Part shown: in pieces, positions 1-11,723 of the stretch
Layout: each line of letters opens with the position of its first letter
Position numbering within the stretch: position 1 is the stretch's first letter
DNA from: Shinisaurus crocodilurus
Taxonomy: Eukaryota; Chordata; Lepidosauria; Squamata; Shinisauridae
Length of the DNA: 64,000 nucleotides
Assembly: GCA_021292165.1 (NCBI GenBank)
Contig: CM037876.1
Location: 206,544,200-206,608,199, forward strand
Reading direction: 5' to 3'
Program-made: the position numbers and the translations under genes
The notes under the pieces: generated by a model
Database searches by the model: none
What the model saw: only the letters and a program-made list of their open reading frames with translations
What the model was told of the DNA's origin: nothing

Positions 1-2129
1 ATTGGGAGTTGAAGGCCAACTCTATACCTCACTGGAGGTGTTCAGCACCTTTGCAGAACTATGCTCCAAGTGAGAATAAGCCAACAATTCAGCCTACACA
101 AAAAGATTGATGGTAAAACCTCAAGCTTGAAAACATCACTCAAATACCATGCTGTGTTTTCCATGGAGCAAAATAAACTGAGATAACTCATTCAAATGTG
201 CGTAGCTTCCTACTCACTTTCATTTCAGGTGTAGCTAAGATTGGAGGCTGACAATAGGATTTTAGGAAAGAGAAAGTGATATGATGAGGCTTTGTTGCTT
301 TTGGTGTACACACGTATTTCTTTTGTGCCATTCTCATCTCTGGTCAATCATGTATTGTCAATCCTAAATCTTCTGCAAGCTCTGTTTAACAGGGATAATA
401 GCGCCCATTGCATGTAATGATGCCTCTTTCGCACCTTCTTCAACACTCTGCCTGCATTTGGATGTAGATGAACTATAGTTTATTGTTATATGAATAACAG
501 GCTCCTGTGCTCCCCCCACTCCTCCTCCAGTATGGAGACTAGGAGGAGATCAGAAGTTTTTGCTTCCATTTTCAGTTAGCCACAGTTCAGCATTATGTCC
601 AAAACCTTACTGTGGTTAATCCTAATTAACTATGATTTATTGAAACAGGCCAGCTTCATAAACCACAGCAGTTTCATAAACCACCACACTATCATCAAAA
701 GCAATCTATTTATAGAAAACCAATTAGACTCAAAGCTGTCATTTGTACCACACATCTCAATCCCAAATATCCAAGGTTTACACCTAGCAGTGGTATCCAT
801 CTCTTTCACTCAGAATTTGGCAAACCCCTGAAGCTAACTTCATTACACCGTTAAGATTACTTTTAACGCTTGAAAATGGTCTTCATAATAACCTCAATGG
901 TTGTCCTCTATAGCACTCCTTCATAGAATTATTTCCCCATCCCGAAACAGTGGAGAAATATTGGCATATTTACTGGAAGGATAGGAAAAGACAGGATTCT
1001 GCTTTTGACATATTTTGGAAACATGTGGTATACTACTGAAAATGCAGCCTTGTCAACTATCATTATGGAAACAAAAGGTTACATTTTCCACACAGAAAGC
1101 ATGGTTGTTTCAGGTTCCCTCCTTTGGGGAGCCAAATTGAGAGCCAACTGAGGGTCTAGGGGCGGGGGGGGGGTGTCTATTTTTGTTTTTCCAGAGAGTT
1201 GTATGTGCTGCACTGTCTGAAAAATCTAACTGTTATTCCTACAGCAGCTTCATGGCCCTTTTTAGAAGTACCTTTAGGTGCCAAAGGAGCCTCTACGTTG
1301 TGGCTCCTTCCCATGCCACTCAGTAATATCAGAATTCCAAGGCTGAGTGTGAGTATCCCATGCCATGGTTCATTCCCACACCAAAGTGGCCTTTTCAGGA
1401 ACTAGAGTAATGCTAGCATAAGCAGTAGTGCAGTTAGATAATTTTAGATCTGTATGATTTCATAGTCTTATGAGGTGGGGTTTTTCCTCAGATGGCGGTG
1501 TGTCTTACTTCAAAATGTGGTAAGCAAGCCCTGCTGTGTTTGGGGTCTCTCCTACTCATTCTGCTGAGTAGGGCCCCGAACTTCTGCTAGGACATAGCCA
1601 GGGGGAAGGTTGGGGGGCAGACCCCTCTAAATTTTCTCTGCCCATAAATAGCAGCATGGCTGCAAAAATAAGGGTTAAATAGGAACAGTTTACCATTTTG
1701 TCTTCAAAGGCCTGCAGACCAGATAAACTGCCCCCTTACTTTTTTGTGTCTCCCTCCCCCCCCCTGAACTTTTAGGCTGGCTACGGGCCTGACTTTTGCC
1801 CCAGACTCTTGCCCTAGTAGCACAGCTAAATGTGAGCAGAAGTTGCAGCATGTCTCCCTTGCACACGATCTTAAGCATCCAACAACATTATCAAGCAGTG
1901 CAAGAAGAAGCCACACTGCAGAAACTCCTTTACTAATGTTAACACCAGAAGGGGCCCTCTCTGTGCAAAGCGCTTTATCCACATTATATATTTCATCCTC
2001 ACAACAAACATATCTGGTAAAATTACTCATCTTTGCATTTTACAAGCAGGAAATTATTGCCAGGAGATGGTGACTTGCTTCTAAAATTCATGGCTGAGCA
2101 CTGAGTTATCCCTGGGTCTCCTAGACTCA

Positions 2130-2420
2130 TACTTTATTTATTTATTTATTTATTTATTTATTTTATTTCTAAATAAATAATAGGGCAAGCCCATCACAAG
2201 GCAGCTTACAATACAAATGTTAAAAGCAATACAACACATGTAGTAAAAACAGCATCAGATAAAGCTGTATGTATGGGGCCAGTAATAAAATTGATAAAAA
2301 GCTTAGCAAAATAAAAAAAGTCTTCACAGACTGCTTCAAGGTCACCAAGCAGGGCTGTTGTAGAGAGGGAATTCCACAAGTGTGGGGCCACCGCTGCCAA
2401 AGGTAAGCCACTGGCGCACT
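2130..2420 (-). mobile_element. L2-like LINE 3' fragment with (TTTA)n tail
   Basis: On the minus strand the segment encodes a short stretch containing APHLWNSL followed by an LEAV..DFF region. This resembles the extreme C-terminus of L2-clade ORF2 proteins (consensus-like APxLWNSLPxxxR...F). It is followed by a 3' tail ending in a (TTTA)n run, which is (TAAA)n on the element strand, at 2133-2165. The piece is 5'-truncated and non-functional. The same C-terminal motif appears at about 57800 and at 38700. Confidence 0.6.
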
Positions 2421-2632
2421 CTGGCTCTCACGTGTGGGTGAATGTGAGTATTCTTTTGAAATATTATTCTCTGCTCCAAAACAGCAGCAGTGTTTCAAGG
2501 AAGATTCATAAGAGAGGGCATAAAAAAGCAGCACTGCTTTGATATTTCCTGCCCGCCTTTTTTCCATGAATTCAGCTCTGATAATAAAGCACTGAAAATT
2601 ATATTCATGTGTCTGGAAGGGATCTGTTCATA

Positions 2633-2803
2633 GATTTCATAGATCATAGAGTTGGAAGGAGCCTACAAGGCTATCAAGTCCAACCCCCTGCTCAATGCAG
2701 GAAACTAGAGGAGGGGTCTCCCATCCAAGTAATAACCAGGCCTGACCCTGCTTAGCTTTCCACGCTCAGACAAGCTGAGCCAGCGTAAGCCACAGGCCTG
2801 TTA
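2633..2803 (-). mobile_element. 5S rRNA-derived SINE with CR1-like tail (copy 1)
   Basis: Read on the minus strand, the head contains the 5S rRNA internal promoter: a box A region AAGCTAAGCAGGGTC, then a GGCCTGGTTATTACTTGGATGGGAGACC-like stretch. The tail (GGGTTGGACT...CCAACTCTATGATCTATG) resembles the 3' end of CR1 LINEs. Related copies lie at 45756-45905 and 52303-52468. A 5S head makes this a SINE3-type element. The partner LINE is inferred from the tail only. Confidence 0.8.
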
Positions 2804-3240
2804 ACCATCCAGTCCAGACCTCTGCCCTAAGGCAGGAGTCTTTAATCCATGTCACTTATTAATCCCACTACACATGATTACACGTCACCCAGAAGGTGAT
2901 GCCCTGGAAGCAGGAACTAACTGGGTGCATCATACCACAAGGGCCTGCCCAATTCAAGGAATATCTGAGAGCCATTTCACAGGTGACAGGAGCAGCATGA
3001 TTGCCAGGGCATGGTGGCATTGGAAGTAATCATGTTGTAGGCCCTTCCTTGCAGACTCATAATATTAGAATCACATGGAGACACTGGGCAACAGAAACCA
3101 TGTCCCTTCCGTAAGCACCAGCACTGAGTAAAAGAATCCAGATGACTCAAGCAAGTTGCGTTCCCCACGCAGCATCACCAGTCTTGTCAGAAAATCTCTC
3201 TGTGCATATTTCCATGGGCTGGATCCTGGAACAGCTTTCT

Positions 3241-3387
3241 TCTAGAGCAGGGCTCTCCAACCTTGGGTCCCCAGATGTTGCTGGCCTACAGCTCCCAGCA
3301 TACCCAGCCAGCATGGCTAATGGCAACGGATTCTGGGAGCTGTAGTCCAGTAACTGGGGACCCAAGGTTGGAGAGCCCTGCTCTAGA
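3241..3387. mobile_element. Palindromic MITE, family P (copy 1)
   Basis: The element is almost entirely a hairpin. TCTAGAGCAGGGCTCTCCAA at the left is mirrored by TTGGAGAGCCCTGCTCTAGA at the right, and the arms continue inward for about 60 bases. Relatives sit at 53872-54014, 55240-55376, 58561-58628 (half) and 58721-58855. It carries no coding capacity, and the superfamily was not determined. Confidence 0.8.
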
Positions 3388-3477
3388 GGAAGGGCTCCAC
3401 CCAAATTTTGGGGATCCCCTTCCCCACACACACACATACCACAGCTCACCCCATTCAGCAGGGTCTCCTGACTCAGA

Positions 3478-3779
3478 GACTGGGTTCAGGCAACACAGTA
3501 ACTCACACTCAAGGGTTGAGTGTGGGTTTCCGTGGGCTGTTGTTGAAAGGTGGGTTATCGTGTTGTCTGAACCCAGCTGAGATAACAACCCATAGTTAAC
3601 AACTCACAGTTCACAACCCAACAACAAACCATGGGTTCTCTTTGTGGGTTGTTTATGGTTAACAAGCCATGGCTTGTTAGTGCAGCTGAGTTCAGACAAC
3701 ATGATAACCCACGTTTCAATAACAACCCTTGGTTCAATGACAGTCCACACTCATCCCTTGAGTTGTCTGAACCCAGCCT
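3478..3779. mobile_element. Foldback MITE, GGTTCAGACAACAC family (copy 1)
   Basis: About 300 bases begin with GGGTTCAGGCAACACAGTAA and end with TTGTCTGAACCCAG, and contain internal inverted motifs (AACCCACA/TGTGGGTT, AACAAGCCATGGCTTGTT). The same arrangement appears in opposite orientation at 23733-24049. It is non-coding. Ends related to these define a larger family in the window (8.0, 9.4-11.7, 25.2-26.5 and 58 kb). Confidence 0.7.
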
Positions 3780-4986
3780 CTGTGTAGCATTTTCAGGGCG
3801 TGGGGGTGGGGGGCTGCCATGAGAAGGAGTGGGTGGAGAAGTCCACTTCTATCATACAGCTGATCCAGCATAAAGCTGCATTCAATCTAATGTTGTTTGG
3901 CCCTTTGGAGATACAACAAGGATACACAGAGATAATTTGTGTTAAGTCTGCAGGCCAGTTGGCATGTTACTGAGGTGCTGTGATAGCTGCTAGAGTAAAA
4001 AACAAAGCAAAGTGAAATTATTGTACATCCCTACGACTTGACGACTTGCAAGTGAATGCATGAACTGATTCCACTGGGCAGGGGGAACTGTGTTTTAAGA
4101 AGCCATTGGGTGATATGACGTTCTGCCTGCAGAATTGGATTTGTGGTATCTCATTCACACATATGAGCCATTGCTTGAAGTTTCAGTGACCAACTGATGA
4201 TCAGGCATGTGTAACCAGCCTCAGGATTGGAAGAGAAATTTAGGGATCAACAAACAATGTCTAAGTAAGTTGATTGTGTTATGCCAATTTCCACAGAAGA
4301 GAATGTATCCCAAAGTCATATTTTCATGAATATTCCAAGTGCTATTCATGCTGTTGGTTGTAAAACGGGGCTCAGGCCAGTCTGAAGGTGTAAATAGTCC
4401 ATTTTTAAAAAATAAATAAAGCATACAACGCAAACATTCTTCATTTACTCTTTAAACGCAACTCTGTTGCCTGAGAATAGTGAGATTTGAAATATAACAT
4501 ATGTAGCACTGAACTAACCCGACGTGATACATGGCATGTTTGCTTTAAAAGACGGGAACAATCTCAAATCTGGTTTGAATTAAAAAATGTATGTGCAAGA
4601 CAGAGGGAAGGGGGGTTAGGGGGAGCCATTGTCTTAGCCAGCATCTAATAAAATAACTATTTGAGAAGAGAGAGAATGTCTGCCTTGTAACAGCATAGCT
4701 GTTAAATGCATCAGATGGGGGGGGGATGTATTTATAGCACTAGAGACCTGTGAGCATTTTATCTCATTCTTTGAGTCTTTTTTAATAATAATAATTAAAA
4801 AAATCTTGGCATCTTCAAGACATACTATGATGAACCAGAACCAGAACAGCTACTCAACGCTGAAATTATCAGCAGGCGCAGGCAGGGGGTTATTAGTCAT
4901 AGCCTCAGTATCACACTGGAATGAGAGCCAAGGATTCAACAAGCGTAGCAGTCCACTTTGGAAGGGGACCAAGGTGCATGTGTGCG

Positions 4987-4989
<3 letters not shown>

Positions 4990-5027
<38 letters not shown>
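4990..5027. repeat. (GA)n microsatellite
   Basis: An uninterrupted GA dinucleotide run of about 19 units. Confidence 0.95.
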
Positions 5028-5034
<7 letters not shown>

Positions 5035-5994
5035 GGGAGAGACTTTTTAGAGGTTCTTTCATTCTGCTTTTTTAACCCTAAGTACTCCACACCACCAAGT
5101 TCATAATGGGAAGCAAGAGTTGAGAGGATGTTGCAGTGTAATGGCAAACAAAACCTCTTGCAACAAAAAAAAAGGGCAAGTAGTGATAGCTGTTAAATAT
5201 CTGCAGCCTAATAATTTTATTAACAAGTAGGGAAGTATCCCCCATGTATCTGGATATCTCGGGAAATTCACATCATGACTCTGCTAAGCTACAGCACCTG
5301 GAATGTGTTGCTGTCCTTCAGCTAAAGGGCCGTTCTGTCCTCAGTGGAGAGAACTCTGGCCCAAGGCACTGCAAACACAGAACCCCTTGAGAGAAAGATG
5401 TGATCTGCTAACCCGGGGACGTGTGTGGAGCCATGAGTTTCCAGCCTGGGATCAGTGCTGTGACTTTGACCGTATTGGGGAAGATGCAGTCCAATTTCAT
5501 TTTGTATATTCAGATATGAATGGAGGTACAGCATGCCTGCCTGGGTTCATCAGTATTAGGAATATCTCCTTTGATATGTGATGTTTGTTTCTTTTTCTTT
5601 TAGGGCCACTTCATCTGTTACTTTTTTAAAAAGTGCACATAAGCATTGGCAGGTCATGCTCTTATTGAAAGATTCCCAAAATGTAATGTGAAGTTTACAA
5701 TATGTATGAAACAGAGAAGCCTCAGAGCCAGTTCCAGAGTCTTCCAATATACCAGCCAGTCTTCTCTTGCCAATAAATAATGTGCATTCTGGTTCATATA
5801 TTCTTCACATATCTTCAGACATGGATGCAAATAGTATTGGAGGCCTTTACACTGTGGTCTCTTCTCTCATGCATATTAAGACATGATCACCATAAACCAT
5901 TGGGGAACTATTCAAGGTAGTGGATTTTTAAGATGTGGCTGCATAGCAGTTGCTCATGCTGTTAGATTCCAAAGTATTCCTGGAAAAGGAGGGT

Positions 5995-6205
5995 ACCCTT
6001 CTCCAACTGGCAGGGGTGGCTGGTGACTCCTATGTCAGTGGGGCTCCTTGCCCATTGCAGCTTTTATTCTGAGCTTTATAGGAGCTATCCATGGTGGTGA
6101 ACCTATTTTGGGGATGGAGTACAGCACCATGGATAGCTCCTATAAAGCTCAGAATAAAAGCTGCAATAGATAAGTCACCTGCCTCCCCTGCCAACTGGTA
6201 CCCCA
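5995..6205. mobile_element. Hairpin MITE with 43-bp perfect arms
   Basis: The left arm at 6054-6096 and the right arm at 6125-6167 are exact reverse complements over 43 bases, separated by a 28-base loop. Weaker complementarity extends outward (CCAACTGGCAGGGG against CCCCTGCCAACTGG). The perfect arms point to a young element or to gene conversion between arms. It would fold into a long pre-miRNA-like hairpin if transcribed with the intron. Confidence 0.75.
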
Positions 6206-8010
6206 TGCTCATAGTGGTAAAAAGTTATGCACACTGAACAGTCCATGCTGGTGCCACAACCACCCACCCCATCGGTCTCACAGATGTGCATGGGACCACA
6301 GCAGCTGTGCTTTGAAGATCAAATGCAGTGTGCAGACTCATCAGATCTCTGAACTAAGGGCTGTTAAAATGCATCCTTGCTCTCTACTGGTGCAGACAAG
6401 GGGTGACTGGTGTAATGCCAAAATGTCATCATCCATGTAGGGATAGTAATCAGGAGGAATAGATATATAACAGGTGTGTGTGTTCACTCATGTGTGCATT
6501 TCGGTGTCATCTTGTATGACATATTGACTGCTAAGAGCTGTATAAGAGGCACTTGTTCTTATGTTACTCTCCTTGGAGCGCACTTAATTCATCTTCTAAG
6601 TATAAATGTTTCAGTTGAAAGCGTTAAAGAATAATCTCTGGCCTTTTTGTTTTGCTCCCCATTAAACTGGATGTATTTAGAAACTGCGTTCAGTCCAGAA
6701 ACTATAGAAGTTGGACAGTGTGTTAGCTTGAGAATTCCCATATGTTTTGGGTAATGCTTGATTTATCTACAAGATTCAACTGCTAGTTGTAATTACTTGA
6801 GGACTCTCTGAAACAGAAGATTAATTCTCCAAGTGCCATGTTCTTTTGACTACAGTGTTGTAATACCACCAAGGTATGTGTTAGGGTCTGTGTGGAAGGA
6901 GAAGCCAGCAACATTTCAGAACATCTCCCTTACCTGCAACCCACATCATTATTGGTGCATTTTTTCATCCTCTTGATCCCTTATGTCTTGGGACTGCTGA
7001 GAGGATTTGTGTTCCCAGAGTGGACATGGATCAGAGGGGCTACCTCCAAATTTTGGAGCCAGACAACTCTGGATGAATGGAGACCCTACATTCATTGTGT
7101 ATATGTGGGTTCCATATTCATATGGACATGCCTAGGTCCGTTGCATTCCCTCCCCACCTTGTGGAGATTACCGTGACCTTGTTTCCATTGAGTGTTGGGG
7201 AGATCAGATGAACAGCATATGCATACTTCCTTTGACGAAAGCCAAAACTGGGGAAGCAGGCATTCTGGGGCTGCTGGCAGCAAACAGCCCAGGTACTTAG
7301 TGGACTGGGCTATGTGCTACCATGGCCCAGATCCTTTTCATATTCCACTCTCCCAACCCTTAGGTTGTCCATATGACTGCATTCAGTATGTGCTGATACG
7401 GTGTTATCAGCAGTCTTTAATACCTGCCTCTTTCTATCTGTTCCCAGGTTTCCCAGCCTTAGCCAATTTGTTTTTTCTGTACATTACAGTTACTGTCTGA
7501 TCATCCAAGTACTGTACCTTTTTTATATCCTACTATGGCGTTTTCATTTTTTTTCTCCCACTATTTCTTGTTTTATTCTTCCTTCTCAGTTCTTCTTTGT
7601 CTTCTTTCAATGGGTTAAATCCAACAGTGGCTTTGCACTAGTGGAAAGAACTTCCACTCACGTAAGGTGGAGGACTCGGTTTTCACCAATCCCCACTCTA
7701 CCCCCTACCCCAATCTCCTGGTATAAGTCATCAGCCAGAGTTGTGTGCCTGTAATTCTGTTTTTTAGACAACGTATTTTCTGGGGGCATGGGAAATATGA
7801 TGGTTGAATAGCTAAGACCATATCCCATCCTGCTCCCCTTCCTCCAAGTCATTGGTTCAGTGGGACAGAAATCTATTTTCAATGAGTAGTAATGTGGTGC
7901 ACAAATTATTTTGATACCAAAATACCATTTTCAGATCATTCAGCTGGAGCAGAACATATGACCAATTGGATTAGGTAGGAAAAGACTTTCTAATGCACCA
8001 ACAGTATGAT

Positions 8011-8395
8011 TTGGTTCGCATGACACGACAACCCACAATGACTTATAAGCCACGGTGGGTTGTCGTGACATACAAACCCATGATGGGTTTGTCAGGGTGG
8101 CTTAAGGTTGGCTTATAAGCCACCCTGACAACCCTTGACTTGTTGTAGGGTTTGTTTGAACCATGATGGGTTGTTGTGTTGTCTGAACCCGGACAACGTG
8201 ACTCATTGTGGGTCAAGCCAAACTGCTAGTGAGCCTCTTGGCAAGAGCAGCAAAAAATCCTTGCCACTCTTGCCAAGCAGCTAGCAGGCGGCCGCCATTG
8301 CCAGCTACTCCCAAAGTGCCAAGCAGCACTTGGGGGCAGCTGGCAGAGGCTTCCCCCCCTCTCGCTGCCACGAGCACTTTGGTCTGAACCCGCTC
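8011..8395. mobile_element. Foldback element, related to the GGTTCAGACAACAC family
   Basis: It begins GGTTCGCATGACACGACAAC and contains paired motifs such as TTATAAGCCACGGTGGGTTG and GGCTTATAAGCCACC. There are ends reading TTGTGTTGTCTGAACCC near 8190 and GGTCTGAACCCG near 8390. The inner part (8225-8390) has its own imperfect inverted repeat around TTGGCAAGAGCAG. No coding capacity. The outer boundary is uncertain because two end-like motifs occur on the right. Confidence 0.6.
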
Positions 8396-9124
8396 CCCTA
8401 TGTGTGCTTACCATGCATTATAGAAGCTGTCATATGTTCATTGCAAAATCACCTGTGTCTCAAGGCAAACTTTGATTTGGTGAGTGAAAGGGATGTATTG
8501 ATTTGGTGTACAAAACACTCTTCTCAATGTAGCCTCACTTTGATTCAAAATGCTGTGAGGTGCTGCTGAACAGCTAAAAGAAAATAATGGACATTACAGC
8601 TCCAACTCATCTGGTTGCATAAGTGTTGCAGGCCCCTTTTGTGTGACACATGCATCTGCCAAGAATCGTTCTCTTTAGCATTTTGTATGAAAAAGCAAAT
8701 CAGTTTGAATTATTTTTATATTTTATTAGTACAGTTTGTGTTTTTACTAAAAGGCTCAGAGCTGTCCAGAGGAGCTGACATTACAGTGGAGTCAGCACTT
8801 TTTTTCTGCCTGCCTTGCTTTTATTACACTCCTGGCATCGTAACTAATTTTCTAATCAAGTAAATGTGTGTGAAAGCCTGATTCAGAGAGAAATGTTGGT
8901 ACGCTAAATGTAAGGTACACTAAGTATAGTTTAATCTAGTGTAAGGAATATGGCACTGCTTCACTTTCTGTAGGCTTTGCCACAACAGATAAAGCACTCT
9001 TCTGGGCTTAATATATTGTATGTGTCTGTCTGGGCACTATTATTCATCATGTACCATTGTGAAGAAATAACCCAATGAGTGAGTGGTGCACAGAGACAAA
9101 CTGCATAGTAAGTTCCGAGGAGTG

Positions 9125-9270
9125 TTAGTCAATTATGGCAACACCAAAGAAAGCCCCACAATATCTTAAAGGTGAAGCAATTTATCCTGGCATGAACTTT
9201 CATAGGCAGGAGGCAACTTCCTCAGAACCTGATGCATCTAAAAGTAGGTTCTTGCCTACTAAATCTCATA
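9125..9270 (-). mobile_element. Penelope-like end fragment (tentative)
   Basis: On the minus strand the text includes AAAGTTCATGCC, an AATAAAT-like stretch and CTTTAAGATATTGTGGGGCTTT. This resembles the common amniote repeat end that reads from 'cttatgcc' to 'ctttaaggtgccac', which I recall as Penelope-like. Only similarity of wording supports this, with no domain. Confidence 0.35.
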
Positions 9271-9307
9271 CTACATACTATAAATTTGTTAATTGGTTGA
9301 TGAAAGG

Positions 9308-9436
9308 CTGGAGCTCAGGGGTAGAGCATAGGCTTTGCATGCAAAAGGAACCAGGTTCAATCCCTGATATCTCCAGGTAGGGCTGCGGAAGACTCCTGCC
9401 TAAAACCCTGGAGAGCCTAGCCAGTCGGTGTAGTCA
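9308..9436 (+). mobile_element. tRNA-derived SINE
   Basis: The head resembles a tRNA with an A-box (GAGCTCAGGGGTAGAGCATA), a TTTGCATGC anticodon-arm-like segment that would fit tRNA-Ala, and a B-box GGTTCAATCCC. It is followed by a conserved SINE body (GGTAGGGCTGCGGAAGACTC...CCAGTCGGTGTAG). It is cut at the right by the foldback element starting about 9438. It is not a functional tRNA gene because the acceptor stem does not close. Confidence 0.75.
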
Positions 9437-9437
9437 G

Positions 9438-10212
9438 TGGTTTGGTTTGTATGTCATAATAAGCCACCCTGAAAATAAGCTACGGTGGATTGGTTGTTTG
9501 CTCGCTAACCCATGTTACTCTCAACAGATGATCAGGCCCTCTTCAGCTCGCCATGATCTGTTTCCCCCTTAGTCCTCCCGCCCACTCCCAGCACACATCC
9601 CATGGGCCTTTGTGGCACAACCTCAGCAGCCTACTCCACTAATGAGTACAAATATGCTCATTAGCTGAATAGAGTTTATTTTGTTTTAAAAAAATCACCT
9701 TTGGGGAGATTTGCGGATATTTAACTTAAAAAAACAAAACAAAAGCAAACACCTTTCGGGGAGATTTGTGCAAATTTGCGTAAATCTCCCTGGAAGTTAA
9801 AAAGAGAGAGAGTTAGATTTGTGCAAATCTAAACAATAACGGTAAATATGTGCAAACCTCCCCAAACCTGAAAAGGTAACAATAAATTTGTGCAGGTCTC
9901 CCTGAAGGTGGGTGGGGGGGGAAATAACTAAATATACGCAAATCTCCCCAAAGGTGAAAAAAATAACATTAAATTTGCATAAATCTCCCCAAAGCTGGGG
10001 GGGGGAGTGTCGCTGTTTAGGGAGGTGATGAAGTGGAGGAGTAAACTGACTAGTGTCATTTCAAGACATAATAGATTAGAGTGGGGATATCATTAGTGAG
10101 ATCGCGAGGAGTGATCTGGTTTTTTGACTACTCTTCTCCAGGCGGCTCTGAGTCTGTGGCCCTTTCTGACAAGCCACGCACAAGCCATCATGCCGGGTTC
10201 ACATGTCATGAC
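9438..10212. mobile_element. Foldback element with internal repeated hairpin units
   Basis: The left end (TTTGTATGTCATAATAAGCC) and downstream text (CAGATGATCAGGCC...CCCCTTAGTCCTCC) match the left arms at 10276 and 25206. Bases 9690-9995 hold at least five units of about 60-90 bases built on GGGGAGATTTGCG/AAATCTCCCC with AAATTTGYRCAAAT cores in alternating orientation. The right end is a TTCACATGTCATGAC motif near 10200. Boundaries are approximate. Confidence 0.55.
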
Positions 10213-10275
10213 AAACCACTCTGAAAGCAAGCCACCCTAAACTACCTAACAACAAGCCATGGGTTGTCAGGAAGC

Positions 10276-11723
10276 AAGTTCGCATGTCACAACAACCCTG
10301 CCTGTGAATAAGCTACACAGGGTGAGTTGTTTGTGAAAAACCCATGGTGCGCCTGACAGATGATCAGGCTCTCTGTGGGCTGTCCCCCCTCCTTCCCCCT
10401 TGGTCCTCTTGTGAGGATACTAGGGGGCCCCATGGCAGGACCCGTCTTGTCTGCCCTTCCCACCACAATTGTGAGACCTTTTGCACTCGCTGTGGTTTTT
10501 TCCCCCTATTGCCCATTTTTTTCTTTTTTCAGAGATCACTTTTTGTGATCTCTGATTTGACAGCTAGTGACAGCCCCTTCAAAGTGCCCAAGTGGCACAT
10601 TGGAGTGGGTGCCCCTGGTCCATCACCCCATTTTGGGAGGGCTTGGCACCCCAAATGTGTGCACTTGTTTTTGTATTTTTTTAAAACTGTTTATAGTTGG
10701 ACTTGTGCAAGTGCACACTTGTGCATGTTCGCAGGTCCAAAATGGCATGCCTCACCTGGGCAATGTTCTCGGGGGTACCTGCTGTCCAAGTGCAGCAGGC
10801 ACCCCTCATGGGCGTTGACCGGAGAGGCTGCCAAGAGCTTTATTTTTTACTTTGGTTTCTCTTGACAGCTGTCAAAGGCGAGCTGTCAAGAGAAACCAAA
10901 GCTGCGAGTGATCTTTGCTCACGAAAACGGGGTGACCAGTTGATCGCCCCCTTAGTAGCGGGATCCTCTAGAGGTTGGGTTTTTTTGGACCTGACTCCTC
11001 TCATGTTCCTCTCACTTTTCCAACCTATCCCAAGACTCTAGGTGCTGAGCAAGGTGGAAAACAGCAAGCTACGCCCTTTTACGGGAGCATGGACAGCTAG
11101 CTGTCAAAACTGGTTCCTTTTAAAAGGGTTTTTGTGGCAGGGCTCCCCATGTTTTTTTGACAGGGACCTATGCAGGCATGAATGCCATGAAGGGGGTTGA
11201 TCTAGTGGCAAGCCCTAGATCATCCCCTTTCCTCCCTTGCCAAGCTTGCCTGGGTCAATGCCCATGAGGGGTGCCTGCCGCACTTTGACAACAGACACCC
11301 TCCTAGACATTGCCCAGGTGAGGCATTCCATTTCAGACCTGCAAAAGTGCACACTTGTGCAAGTCTGACTAAAATAAATGAATAAATAATAGAAAAAAAT
11401 GTAATGGGGTGATGAACCAGTGGCAGCGCCTCCAATGTGCCACTCGGGCACTTTGAAGGGGCTGTCACTAACTGTCAAATTGGAGATAGCTTTTTTGCAA
11501 TCTCGGGAAGGGGGGGAGCTACAGCAAACTCAAAATGGCTCATGATCGCGGTGGGGGGGGGAAGGCAGACAAGCAGGAGGACCGAGGGGGAAGGAGGGGG
11601 AGGGACGAGGTGAACAACCCACAGTGAGCCCAATCGTCTGTCAGGCACACCATGGGTTGTTCGCACAACAACCAACACACTGTGGTTTATTGCCAGGGTG
11701 GATTGTTGTGACGTGCGAATGCA
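10276..11723. mobile_element. Large foldback element (about 1.45 kb)
   Basis: The two halves are reverse complements of each other over most of their length. The left end AGTTCGCATGTCACAACAA pairs with the right end TTGTTGTGACGTGCGAAT. GACAGCCCCTTCAAAGTGCC at 10564 pairs with the text at 11445-11464, and GCAGGCACCCCTCATGGGC at 10794 pairs with that near 11256-11274. At the centre (10852-10902) a further tight hairpin occurs, CTTTGGTTTCTCTTGACAGC against its complement. Open reading frames in the arms mirror each other and look like shadows. No transposase is visible, so this is a non-autonomous element. Confidence 0.8.

Noticed and set aside
9690..9995. CRISPR-like array
   Set aside because: Repeats alternate in orientation and vary in length, and the host is a vertebrate. 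It is internal structure of a foldback element.
10344..10865. 173-codon open frame
   Set aside because: It lies in the left arm of the foldback element, and the right arm has mirror frames, so it reflects the repeat and not a gene.
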